Source: Bacteroidota bacterium (GTDB lineage Bacteria; Bacteroidota; Bacteroidia; UBA4408). From it: a stretch of DNA of 64,000 nucleotides. Shown here in pieces: positions 42,972-51,622 of the stretch. The stretch spans positions 682,001 through 746,000 of the forward strand of contig JADKCP010000001.1 of NCBI GenBank assembly GCA_016718805.1, read 5' to 3'. Position numbers and translations under genes: made by a program. Every line of letters starts with the position of its first letter. Position 1 is the stretch's first letter. Under the pieces are notes generated by a model. That model made no database searches. It was not told where the DNA came from and saw only the letters and a program-made list of their open reading frames with translations.

Positions 42972-43451
42972 TTAGTTTTCGATATCAATAACTACATCAG
43001 AATCCATTTTATTCCATTCAGGATTAAGAAGTATTGTTCTTATTTGCTCTGCTTTAGATTTACTAATTGAATACGCAACTGCTGTACCTGAAAACATCCT
43101 TATTCCAATATCTGCGCCAAATACATGCTTCTTGATTTGAACATGTCTTACCGACTTAAATGCATAGATATCTTCCTGATGTCCTATCAAATACCAGTTC
43201 CGCTTCTTAACTATTAAATGCCTCTTGTCAATATCAGCAATAATATGCCACCGCGTAACAAGATTCCAAAATCCAACAGGGGATTTAGTTTTGTCGAATT
43301 CTATTTCATCAGCCCTCATTTCTCTTTTCGTTTTTTCTTCTCCGGGAAGAAAGACTCTCCCAAACATAAAAGCGAGGGTTCGGAAAATCCCCCAAATTGA
43401 ACGAGTTAAAATGCTCATAAAAGTCGATTTTGCTTCAATGATATTTGCCAT
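42972..43451 (-). CDS. Hypothetical protein, PH-like fold suspected
   Basis: The 159-residue protein has a short hydrophobic N-terminal segment (SILTRSIWGIFRTLAFMFG, residues 13-31) that could associate with the membrane. Residues 65-145 alternate strands (KRHLIVKKRNWYLI, YAFKSVRHVQIKK, GTAVAYSIS) and end with a helix SKAEQIRTILL, as in bacterial PH-like domains. This fold guess needs a structure search. It belongs to the small islet behind tRNA-Arg, divergent from the XRE gene. Confidence 0.55.
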   Translation of the reverse strand: MANIIEAKSTFMSILTRSIWGIFRTLAFMFGRVFLPGEEKTKREMRADEIEFDKTKSPVGFWNLVTRWHIIADIDKRHLIVKKRNWYLIGHQEDIYAFKSVRHVQIKKHVFGADIGIRMFSGTAVAYSISKSKAEQIRTILLNPEWNKMDSDVVIDIEN

Positions 43452-43611
43452 AGTATTTTCTTTTTTGTTTCCTACTCTTTTGGCCTTTCGGTTTCGCCCC
43501 GTTTTTAAAGGTTTCTGGACTCCATTTAGCTTTAGCTACAAATGTTATTTTCAAGAGCCAGTCCGTCTTTTTTTCGAAGTAATAATTAATGAAGGACATA
43601 AGCTCTTATAT

Positions 43612-43664
43612 ATGACTCCTCGTCATAACGCTGACTTTAAATCTTCACTCTGACGAGCCGTCAT
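43612..43664. repeat. Imperfect 14-bp inverted repeat upstream of the XRE gene
   Basis: ATGACTCCTCGTCA (43612-43625) and TGACGAGCCGTCAT (43651-43664) match at 12 of 14 positions with a 25-nt spacer. It lies in the divergent gap (43452-43752) between the hypothetical gene and the XRE regulator. Nothing else of note was seen in that gap. It may be a regulator site. Confidence 0.4.
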
Positions 43665-43752
43665 ACTCTTACTTCAGCAATAGTATGAAATAATTATAAT
43701 ACCACACATAGGGGGTGGATAGAAATTTTATATAAATAGATTTTTATGGACT

Positions 43753-43989
43753 ATGTTGAAAGAAGTTAGTCCTAAAGAAAAAAAGACTTTATTAAAGTTT
43801 GGTAAGCACCTTCGAGAATTGCGTTTGGCAAAGGGACTAACTCAAGAAAAATTAAATTTCAAAGCTGATCTTTCAAAAAATGCCGTGGGCCTAATTGAGC
43901 GAGGAGAAATTAATTGTTCTATACTCACATTGGAAGCCTTGGCGCAAGGATTGGATATTTCGCTGAAAAAATTAATTGATTTTGAGTAA
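43753..43989 (+). CDS. XRE-family transcriptional regulator
   Basis: The 78-residue single-domain HTH protein: FGKHLRELRLAKGLTQEKLN, LSKNAVGLIERGEINCSILT and LEALAQGLDISLKKLIDFE. It resembles small regulators of mobile elements. It stands between the hypothetical gene and an Argonaute fragment in a decayed islet, so its original target operon may be lost. Confidence 0.88.
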   Translation: MLKEVSPKEKKTLLKFGKHLRELRLAKGLTQEKLNFKADLSKNAVGLIERGEINCSILTLEALAQGLDISLKKLIDFE

Positions 43990-44009
43990 TCAAAAAATTT
44001 GAGTAAAAA

Positions 44010-44393
44010 TTAAAGATAGTATCTAAAAGATGTTGGAGGGGCGTCTTCTCCATATTCGGACATAATTCCTCCCACCATTCTTGCAAATCTTAATGTTACA
44101 GGTTGAGCACCAGTAATACTTGAGGTATTCCAATTCATTCTTGTTAATGCGATAATGTCAGAGGCAGTTTGTTTAATGTCATTACCCTTATTGGTTTTTA
44201 TTTGAAGGGGAACAGGAATATGGGGCCCAGGATAAGTTCCAATTATTGGCATAAACCCAGAAGTAAACAGAAAGAATGTATCATCGTTTACTATACATAA
44301 TGTTCCTCTTTTCGGTGGATATTCTCCGAAACGAATTAATCTGAAATCAGTTGGTGACAAATTCACTAATTGGACAATAGGTGCATAAACCGG
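44010..44393 (-). pseudogene. C-terminal fragment of a prokaryotic Argonaute (PIWI domain)
   Basis: The frame ends naturally and is open up to a stop at 44394-44396. It reads YAPIVQLVNLSPTDFRLIRF, GEYPPKRGT, FLFTSGFMPIIGTYPGPHIP, ALTRMNWN, GAQPVTLRFARMVGGIM and ends in FRYYL. These are the closing blocks of the PIWI domain of bacterial Argonautes, where the C-terminus inserts into the MID/PIWI interface. The other roughly 300-600 residues, including most catalytic positions, are absent, so it is a relic. The annotated-looking start GTG 44366 is not meaningful. Confidence 0.75.
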
Positions 44394-44924
44394 TCAAACT
44401 GACCACCTGATTCCGGAGCAAATTGAAATAGTTCAAAATTTAGAAACAGCAATTGATAAATGTAAAGGAGTTTCCAAAACTCTGGAATCAATTTGTATGA
44501 AGAATAATTAATAATGCCTGAATATTGAAACCATTTTGGTAGATATTTCTTAAACATAAATTAATTTCCAAATTAAGAACAGTCTGTTATTTTGAGAAAA
44601 AATAACAATGAATAAGTTTCAAAACCTCCATTATTTTTCAGTTGATAAACAACAAATATTTTTGATTAAACAAAAGGGAAATGAATATTCGAAAAAGTCA
44701 ATATTCAGTTTCAAAAATTGCTTCATGTTTTATTTGAAATCCCATTTTTATAAAAGTATTTGATAAAATACTTGGAATTTGCATGATTGAATAATTGATT
44801 ATTGCATTTAAATAAATAGTAAACCGACTCCCTTCATCACACCAATTTAACAATTGGTTAACATTGAAATTACGTCCCGCTAACATTGTACTGGTTTTTT
44901 TGCGGCACTTAATCTTATGTTAAC
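44394..44924. other. Decayed intergenic segment and porin promoter region
   Basis: No intact gene is seen. On the plus strand 44389-44511 is open and coding-like (TGQTDHLIPEQIEIVQNLE, then TAIDKCKG) and ends in a normal stop, but it begins at the point where the Argonaute fragment ends; I take it as the tail of another lost gene. The rest up to the porin start is AT-rich and should hold the promoter of the phosphate operon. Confidence 0.45.
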
Positions 44925-46274
44925 ATGAAGAAAATATTGAGTTTAGCTGTTTTACTTTCCTTTGGTAAATCAAAGGCGTTCAGTAATCAAAGTGTAAATA
45001 ACTCGATTGATACTAACATAACTGTTTCGGTTATGAAGGAGGAGATCGAAGCGCCAATTGATACCCTCACGCGAACAGTCAGCGGCTTAATGGACGACAT
45101 GTTAAAACTAAAACGACTAAAAATTACAGGATACGTGCAACCTCAATTTCAATACATTGATTCGGCAGGGGCACAATCTTTTGCCGGTGGTGATTTTGGT
45201 AGTGGCTCTACGAAGTACACCAACCGATTTACCATGCGCCGAGCTCGTTTTAAATTTACCTATACCTTCGAAAATATTTTGCTTATGGTAAATATTGATG
45301 CACGCGAAACTGGCTTAGCAATGCGCGAAACCTATGCAAAAATAAGCGACCCATGGCTCAACATGGTTTCATTAACAGCTGGTTTGTTGCAAACACAATT
45401 CGGATTTGAATTAACGCAATCATCTAGCGAGCGTGAATCACCGGAAAGAGCACGTTACAATCAAATTTTATTTCCGGTTGAACGCGATCTCGGAGCTTTT
45501 GGATCATTAGTAGTTCCTAAATCATCCAAACTATATGGCTTAAAACTGGATGTAGGATATATGAATGGTGTGGCAGGTGTTTCTCCGGAATTTGATTCTT
45601 TTAAAGATTATACCGGAAGATTGCAATACAGCAAATCATTAAAAAGTGAAAAGGCCATGTTCTCTGTTGCTGCTTCTTATTACAATGGAGGATATAGAAT
45701 AGGAACTCAAAAAGATTACAATTTTAATACACTTGCAAATGGTGATAAAGGTTTTGAATTTGCGTCCGATACTGCTAATTACAACAGAAAAGCACGTAAG
45801 GAATACATGGGAGCCGATGTTCAAACCAGCTTCGAATGGCCAATAGGAATTACTACTGTGCGAGCAGAGTATATTCAAGGAATTCAACCCGGAACAAGCG
45901 AATCAAATCAACGAGCAAATAATAGTTTGGCGGCTTTACCAACCAAACCTATTTACCACCGTCAATTCAACGGAGCGTATTTTTATTTGATACAAGATAT
46001 TGGAACTTCAAGATTTCAAGTTGTAGCAAAATATGATTGGTTTGACCCCAACGTGAAAATTTCGGGTGAAGCAATTGGTAAAACCGGTACAGGAACCAAT
46101 TTAGGGGATGTGCGATTTGATACTTATGGATTTGGTATAAATTTCCGCATTAACAGCTATGCAAAAGTGATGGCATATTACGATTATGTAACGAATGAAT
46201 CAACCAGTATTTCAACAGTAAAAAAGGATCTAAAAGACAACGTATTTACCTTACGTTTTCAAATAAAATATTAA
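44925..46274 (+). CDS. OprO/OprP-like phosphate-selective porin
   Basis: The 449-residue protein has a weak N-terminal signal peptide (MKKILSLAVLLSFGKSKAFS) and then a coiled segment before the barrel: ITGYVQPQFQYIDSAGAQ, TMRRARFKFTYTFEN. It ends in an amphipathic strand with a terminal aromatic residue (VFTLRFQIKY), the outer-membrane barrel signature. It directly precedes pstS by 19 nt, which supports phosphate uptake across the outer membrane. It is probably induced under phosphate starvation with the pst genes. Confidence 0.88.
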   Translation: MKKILSLAVLLSFGKSKAFSNQSVNNSIDTNITVSVMKEEIEAPIDTLTRTVSGLMDDMLKLKRLKITGYVQPQFQYIDSAGAQSFAGGDFGSGSTKYTNRFTMRRARFKFTYTFENILLMVNIDARETGLAMRETYAKISDPWLNMVSLTAGLLQTQFGFELTQSSSERESPERARYNQILFPVERDLGAFGSLVVPKSSKLYGLKLDVGYMNGVAGVSPEFDSFKDYTGRLQYSKSLKSEKAMFSVAASYYNGGYRIGTQKDYNFNTLANGDKGFEFASDTANYNRKARKEYMGADVQTSFEWPIGITTVRAEYIQGIQPGTSESNQRANNSLAALPTKPIYHRQFNGAYFYLIQDIGTSRFQVVAKYDWFDPNVKISGEAIGKTGTGTNLGDVRFDTYGFGINFRINSYAKVMAYYDYVTNESTSISTVKKDLKDNVFTLRFQIKY

Positions 46275-46293
46275 TTTAAAAAAAAGAAGAAAA

Positions 46294-47112
46294 ATGAAAA
46301 CTAAAAGTATTTTTTTGGCTGCAATTCTATTAATTAGTCAATTTGCAAAAGCTCAAAAATTAAAAGGAAGTGATACCGTTTTACCTTTAGCACAAAAGGA
46401 AGCCGAAGTTTACATGAAAACAAATAAGGCAGCCAAACTAACTGTAATTGGAGGAGGAAGCGGAGTTGGTCTAGCTGCATTAATTGATGGTACTACCGAT
46501 ATTGCAATGTCATCACGTAAAATGAAAATGAGTGAAAAAATTAAATTGTCGGATGCAGGAAAAGCAACAAAGGAAACAACCATTGCTTTTGATGCCTTGG
46601 CCATTATAGTACATCCGTCGAATAAAGTGAATCAACTTACCAGAGAACAACTGGAAGGAATTTTTACGGGTAAAATTAAAAATTGGAAAGATGTTGGTGG
46701 CGATGATTTGAGTATAGTTGTTTACTCACGTGAATCGAGCTCAGGTACCTACGAATTTTTTAAAGAGCATGTACTTAATAATAAAAATTATGCAAGTTCA
46801 GTTTTAAGTATGCCGGCAACCGGAAGTATCGTGCAATCAATTAGTCAAACCAAAGGAGCTATTGGATATATTGGTTATGCTTATGTTGAAAAAGAAGTAA
46901 AGGCGTTAAAAGTATCTTTCAATAAAGGAAAAACATTTATTGCACCAAGCATGACAACTGCAAAGGATAAAAGCTATCCAATTATACGCCCTTTGTATTA
47001 TTACTATTTAACAAGCTCAGAAAGAAATGTAAAACCATTTGTTGATTTTTGTTTATCAGCTGAAGGGCAAGGGGTAGTTGAAAAAGTTGGTTACATTCCA
47101 TTGACAAAGTAA
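46294..47112 (+). CDS. pstS: Phosphate-binding protein PstS
   Basis: The 272-residue periplasmic binding protein has a signal peptide (cleavage near AKA-QK). Mature motifs are LKGSDTVLPLAQKEAE, VIGGGSGVGLAALIDGTTDI, AMSSRKM, LEGIFTGKIKNWKDVGG, SRESSSGTYEFFKEHVL and KGAIGYIGYAYV, all typical of PstS-like phosphate binding. It delivers phosphate to the PstCA permease encoded next. Confidence 0.94.
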   Translation: MKTKSIFLAAILLISQFAKAQKLKGSDTVLPLAQKEAEVYMKTNKAAKLTVIGGGSGVGLAALIDGTTDIAMSSRKMKMSEKIKLSDAGKATKETTIAFDALAIIVHPSNKVNQLTREQLEGIFTGKIKNWKDVGGDDLSIVVYSRESSSGTYEFFKEHVLNNKNYASSVLSMPATGSIVQSISQTKGAIGYIGYAYVEKEVKALKVSFNKGKTFIAPSMTTAKDKSYPIIRPLYYYYLTSSERNVKPFVDFCLSAEGQGVVEKVGYIPLTK

Positions 47113-47154
47113 TTAGCAATTACCTATAATTCACAAGTAAATCAAAAACACCAC

Positions 47155-48363
47155 TTGCAATCATCTTCAAAAAAATTTTCGGAGCGATTCATAGAAGGAC
47201 TATTATTAATAAGCAGTTCAATAACTAGCTTAACGGTGGTATTAATAGTTCTTTTTTTATTTAAAGAAGGACTTGGTCTTTTTTCACATTCGGCAATTGA
47301 AGAAGGAAATGTAATAGCTGTAAATAAAAACAATCAAGTAAGCGTTTTATCTGCTGAACAATTAAAAGATATCTTTGATCAAAAAATTGTCAATTGGAAA
47401 GAGCTTGGAGGAAGCAATGATTCAATTATTTTGTTTCGGTTAGAGGATATTTCCAACTACTACAGTGACGAACAAATTGGTGAAAATTTCGAACACCTTC
47501 CGGAATGTATTAGTAAGCTAAACGACAGCATTTCGGGCATCATTTCTTTTTTTCCTGATAAGTATTGGACTACTGGTTTTAAAGGAAAAAAAATTGAATT
47601 TAATAAGATTACCATCAAAGAAGTTTTCGCCGGTAAAGAGTGGTTTCCAACAGCCCATCCAGCAGCACAATTAGGAATTGCACCATTGCTATTAGGAACG
47701 CTATGGGTAAGTTTGGGTGCTATCTTACTTGCATTACCACTTGGGTTGGCAAGCGCAGTTTACCTCAGTGAAATTGCAAATAAAAAAGTACGATCCATTT
47801 TAAAACCTCTTATCGAACTTTTGGCAGGAATACCATCAGTGGTTTATGGATTTTTTGGATTGGTAGTAATTGTTCCCTTAATTCAACAACTATTTAATTT
47901 GCCGGTTGGCGAAACGGGTTTGGCAGGAAGTATTATTCTTGGAATTATGGCTTTACCCACTATCATTACTATCTCTGAAGATGCCATGAATACTACACCA
48001 CGTGCGATGAAGGAAGCTAGTTTGGCACTGGGAGCAAGTAAATGGCAAACCATTTATAAAATCGTAATTCCTTATTCTATTTCGGGAATAACAGCTGCTG
48101 CTATTTTAGGTATTGGTCGTGCCATTGGCGAAACAATGGCTGTATTAATGGTTACCGGAAACGCAGCTATAATACCACATAGTTTACTTGAGCCGGTTCG
48201 CACCATTCCGGCAACAATTGCGGCCGAACTTGGAGAAGCTCCTGCCGGTGGTTTACACTATAAAGCCTTATTTGCACTCGGGTGTATTTTGTTTGTAATT
48301 ACCTTAATCATTAATTTGATTGTTGAATTTATTTCGAGTCGTAAAAAATATCAAAACAGTTAA
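47155..48363 (+). CDS. pstC: Phosphate ABC transporter permease PstC with PstS-like insertion
   Basis: The 402-residue inner-membrane protein has a first helix at residues 18-38, then an extracytoplasmic insertion (about 50-165), then the permease domain (LLGTLWVSLGAILLALPLGL, SVVYGFFGLVVI, EASLALGASKWQTI as the EAA loop). The insertion segment VSVLSAEQLKDIFDQKIVNW and KELGG, residues 62-86, is clearly similar to PstS residues 112-136. The start codon appears to be TTG; no ATG in frame precedes the first helix. It abuts pstA. Confidence 0.93.
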   Translation: MQSSSKKFSERFIEGLLLISSSITSLTVVLIVLFLFKEGLGLFSHSAIEEGNVIAVNKNNQVSVLSAEQLKDIFDQKIVNWKELGGSNDSIILFRLEDISNYYSDEQIGENFEHLPECISKLNDSISGIISFFPDKYWTTGFKGKKIEFNKITIKEVFAGKEWFPTAHPAAQLGIAPLLLGTLWVSLGAILLALPLGLASAVYLSEIANKKVRSILKPLIELLAGIPSVVYGFFGLVVIVPLIQQLFNLPVGETGLAGSIILGIMALPTIITISEDAMNTTPRAMKEASLALGASKWQTIYKIVIPYSISGITAAAILGIGRAIGETMAVLMVTGNAAIIPHSLLEPVRTIPATIAAELGEAPAGGLHYKALFALGCILFVITLIINLIVEFISSRKKYQNS

Positions 48364-49248
48364 ATGAACTTACCTGACGAAAATAAATTAGAGAAACTTA
48401 AAAAAAGGAGACAGCGCATTGCCTTTATTATTCTAGGTACAATCGGATATTCCATTGTTGCTATTCTTATCAGTATTTTGACTTTTATAATTGTAAAAGG
48501 AATTTCAGTTATCAGTTGGGATTTTCTTACTTCAATGCCCGAAGAGGGGATGACGAAAGGTGGAATATTTCCGGCTATTTTAGGAAGCTTTTATTTAGTA
48601 ACAGGAAGCATTATTGTGGCTTTCCCGATAGGAATTATGGCTGCTATTTGCATGAATGAATATGTAAAACACGGCACTGCAAAAAAAATTATTAAGCAAA
48701 TGACGAATAATCTTGCAGGTGTTCCTTCCATTGTTTTTGGATTGTTTGGAATGGCATTATTCGTAAACAAATTGGGATTTGGAGATTCAATAATTGCTGG
48801 TTCATTTACCTTGGGTTTACTGATATTGCCCATCATTATTCGCACAACCGAAGAAGCACTTAAATCGGTTGACGATACTTTTCGTCAGGCAAGTATTGGA
48901 TTAGGTGCGAGTAAGTGGCAAACAACAAAAAATGTAGTTTTACCAATTGCATTTCCAAAAATTATTACCGGAATGATTTTATCAATTGGAAGAGTATCGG
49001 GAGAAACAGCACCGATTTTATTTACGGTAGCGGCTTACTTTTTACCGCGATTGCCACAGAGTATGTTCGATCAGGCAATGGCCTTGCCTTATCATTTGTA
49101 CGTATTGGCAACCAGTGGAACCAATATTTCGGAGTCGCGCCCAATGGCTTATGGAACTGCATTGGTGCTTGTAGTAATTGTGTTGTTTACCAATTTGCTC
49201 GCAAATGCTTTGCGAAAATATTTTAGCAATAAAGTAAAAATGAATTAG
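48364..49248 (+). CDS. pstA: Phosphate ABC transporter permease PstA
   Basis: The 294-residue inner-membrane protein has six predicted helices and the EAA-type loop FRQASIGLGASKWQTTKNVV. It also shows GGIFPAILGSFYLVTGSIIV and GVPSIVFGLFGMALF. It forms the channel with PstC. Its ATG follows the pstC stop codon immediately, and pstB begins 1 nt after its end, so translation is coupled. Confidence 0.95.
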   Translation: MNLPDENKLEKLKKRRQRIAFIILGTIGYSIVAILISILTFIIVKGISVISWDFLTSMPEEGMTKGGIFPAILGSFYLVTGSIIVAFPIGIMAAICMNEYVKHGTAKKIIKQMTNNLAGVPSIVFGLFGMALFVNKLGFGDSIIAGSFTLGLLILPIIIRTTEEALKSVDDTFRQASIGLGASKWQTTKNVVLPIAFPKIITGMILSIGRVSGETAPILFTVAAYFLPRLPQSMFDQAMALPYHLYVLATSGTNISESRPMAYGTALVLVVIVLFTNLLANALRKYFSNKVKMN

Positions 49249-49249
49249 G

Positions 49250-50002
49250 ATGATAAAGCTTGAAACAATAAATGCCAATGTGTATTACGGCGCTTCACAT
49301 GCGTTAAAAAACATTTCGATGCAGCTCGAATCGAATACAGTTACTGCGCTTATTGGACCTTCAGGATGCGGGAAATCTACCTATTTGCGTTTGTTTAATC
49401 GCATGAACGACCTCATTGAAAATATCCGCATTGAAGGAGAAATTTTAATTGATGGCAAAAATATTTATCAAAAAGGAACCAATGTTGATAGCCTGAGAAA
49501 AAGTACCGGAATGATTTTTCAAAAACCGAATCCTTTTCCTAAATCTATTTTTGAAAATGTAGCTTATGGTCTTCGAGTGAATGGAATTAGCGATGCAGCA
49601 TTTATTCAAGAGCGTGTTGAAACTTCAATACAGCAGGTTGCTTTGTGGGATGAAGTGAAGGATAAACTTAAAAAATCGGCTTTTGAATTATCGGGAGGAC
49701 AACAGCAACGTTTGTGTATCGCAAGAGCGCTTGCTATTCAACCTTCGATTATTTTAATGGATGAACCAACTTCTGCATTGGATCCTATATCTACTTCTAA
49801 GATTGAAGAATTGATGTATGAGTTGAAAACGAAATACACCATTGTTATTGTTACACACAATATGCAACAAGCGGCGCGTGTTAGCGATAAAACTGCTTTC
49901 TTTTATTTAGGCGAATTAATTGAATACAGTAAAACCAAAGAATTGTTTACCAATCCTAAAATCGAAAAAACACAAAATTACATTACCGGAAGATTCGGAT
50001 AA
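49250..50002 (+). CDS. pstB: Phosphate ABC transporter ATP-binding protein PstB
   Basis: The 250-residue ATPase has Walker A GPSGCGKSTYLR (residues 36-47), a Q-loop GMIFQKPNPFPKS, the signature LSGGQQQRLCIARAL, Walker B ILMDEPTSALDP and the switch His in VTHNMQQA. It powers phosphate import with PstCA. It is the fourth transport gene and is followed by phoU after 102 nt. Confidence 0.97.
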   Translation: MIKLETINANVYYGASHALKNISMQLESNTVTALIGPSGCGKSTYLRLFNRMNDLIENIRIEGEILIDGKNIYQKGTNVDSLRKSTGMIFQKPNPFPKSIFENVAYGLRVNGISDAAFIQERVETSIQQVALWDEVKDKLKKSAFELSGGQQQRLCIARALAIQPSIILMDEPTSALDPISTSKIEELMYELKTKYTIVIVTHNMQQAARVSDKTAFFYLGELIEYSKTKELFTNPKIEKTQNYITGRFG

Positions 50003-50104
50003 GAAATAGCTGCATTAAAGCAGTAGCAAATATTTTAAATCGAAAGTGTAACGCTTTCTATCCACATAAATTGATTAAAAAATAAAAAATTCTACCCCTT
50101 CGAA

Positions 50105-50785
50105 ATGAATCATATTGATATTGAAACACAACAACTCAAAACAGAATTAGTAGAAATGTGGCGTTTGGTAGTACACCAAATGAAAGCTGCTTTATTGGTG
50201 CTTGCTGAGTTTGATAAGTCGAAGATTGAATCGATTCAGAATACCGAAAAGCAGGTAAATGAGTTGGAATTAAAAATGGATAAAGCCTGCGAAAATATTT
50301 TTGCTTTGCACAATCCGGTTGCCGGCGATTTGCGATTGGTATTAGCTATGTTGCGCATTAATACTAGCCTTGAACGCATAGGTGATGCAGCTGCAGACGT
50401 TGCTAAATTTGTAAAAAAGGCCGGAACATTTGATTTTGCACCCTTATTACAAAGCACTCAAACCTTGTTGATGTTTGAAGAAGCAAATGAATTATTGGCG
50501 GATGTGCTTGATTCATTTGAAACAGAAAATGCGGTGCTTGCATTAAGTATTTTTAAAAGAGATCAAACCTTAAATGCAATGTATAAAACTGCAAGAGCAA
50601 TTATCATTGAAGAAATAAAGGGCGATCCACAGCATGTTGAAGATTATTTAGACTTGCTAACAATTATCCGTAAACTCGAACGTAGCGGCGATCAGTGTAA
50701 AAATATTGCGGAGGAAATAATATTTTTTGTGGAAGCAAAAGTGCTTAAACACAACGAAGAAAAATACAAGGGTACTTCTAACTAG
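50105..50785 (+). CDS. phoU: Phosphate signalling regulator PhoU
   Basis: The 226-residue all-helical protein has two PhoU repeats with the E(X)xxxD motifs RLVLAMLRINTSLERIGDAA (first) and ILTIIRKLERSGDQCKNIAE-like (second, DLLTIIRKLERSGDQCKN). PhoU links Pst transport activity to PhoR-type sensor kinases and represses the response when phosphate is ample. Its stop overlaps the convergent ispD stop by 4 nt. Confidence 0.94.
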   Translation: MNHIDIETQQLKTELVEMWRLVVHQMKAALLVLAEFDKSKIESIQNTEKQVNELELKMDKACENIFALHNPVAGDLRLVLAMLRINTSLERIGDAAADVAKFVKKAGTFDFAPLLQSTQTLLMFEEANELLADVLDSFETENAVLALSIFKRDQTLNAMYKTARAIIIEEIKGDPQHVEDYLDLLTIIRKLERSGDQCKNIAEEIIFFVEAKVLKHNEEKYKGTSN

Positions 50786-51444
50786 TGTAAATAGGCACTC
50801 GCAATAATAAAATCAGCCGGTGTAGTTAGTTTAATGTTTTCGGTATTCCCTGCAACCAGGTTTATTTTTATTCCGTTTGCTTCAGCAACCGAAGCACAAT
50901 CAGTAAAACTTTCGTGGTAAGGCTGTAAAAATGCCTTTTTTAGGATATCGCTTTGAAAGCATTGGGGTGTTTGCACCAAGCGAAAATTTTCGCGAAACAA
51001 AGCGCGGTTTGAGTCTTTATTTAGTTCTCTAATTGAATCATTCAGAGGAATGCAAGGTACTGCATTTCCATTTTTTTTGGCTTCAGAAAAAACTATTGAA
51101 ATGGTTTCTCGGCTTACTAGGGGGCGCACACCATCGTGCACGGCAACCAAACTTCCTGCATTAACCAAACTTAAACCTTGTTGCACCGAATGAAATCGGG
51201 TAGCACCACCATGTATGGTTTGATGTGGAATGTGAAAGCTATGTTCCTTACAAATAGTTTCCCATTGTTCCAGTTGAGCTTTTGGTAATACCACCACGAT
51301 GTGAATGCTTTTATCATATTCATAAAAAGCTTGAATGGAATGCATTAAAACCGGCTTGTTTGCCAGCAACATAAATTGTTTGGGAAGAGCTGATTGCATG
51401 CGCGATCCACTGCCTCCTGCAACTAATACTACAAATTTTTCCAT
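50782..51444 (-). CDS. ispD: 2-C-methyl-D-erythritol 4-phosphate cytidylyltransferase
   Basis: I start at ATG 51444 (MEKFVVLVAGGSGSRM); seven extra codons upstream would need TTG. The 220-residue enzyme transfers CMP to MEP in the non-mevalonate isoprenoid pathway. Motifs are VAGGSGSRMQSALPKQF, VAVHDGVRPLV, LVQTPQCFQ, FTDCASVAEANG and NIKLTTPADF. It converges on phoU. Confidence 0.95.
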   Translation of the reverse strand: MEKFVVLVAGGSGSRMQSALPKQFMLLANKPVLMHSIQAFYEYDKSIHIVVVLPKAQLEQWETICKEHSFHIPHQTIHGGATRFHSVQQGLSLVNAGSLVAVHDGVRPLVSRETISIVFSEAKKNGNAVPCIPLNDSIRELNKDSNRALFRENFRLVQTPQCFQSDILKKAFLQPYHESFTDCASVAEANGIKINLVAGNTENIKLTTPADFIIASAYLH

Positions 51445-51622
51445 CCCTATTTCTTGAGTTTGCAAAGCTACTAAGTGATTTTTAATTAATTGCTTTATTT
51501 TTGGGATGAATTTGCTATTTTTGGATAGCCTTAATCCTATAGGTTCATCTATAGCTTTGAGTGCGCCTAACTAGAAATTTTAGATAATACATTATTTAAC
51601 CCAACCATTCAAATTAAGCACT

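Noticed and set aside
44698..44886. Minus-strand 62-residue frame upstream of the porin
   Set aside because: Composition is unremarkable, there is no motif, and it lies in the expected promoter region of the phosphate operon.
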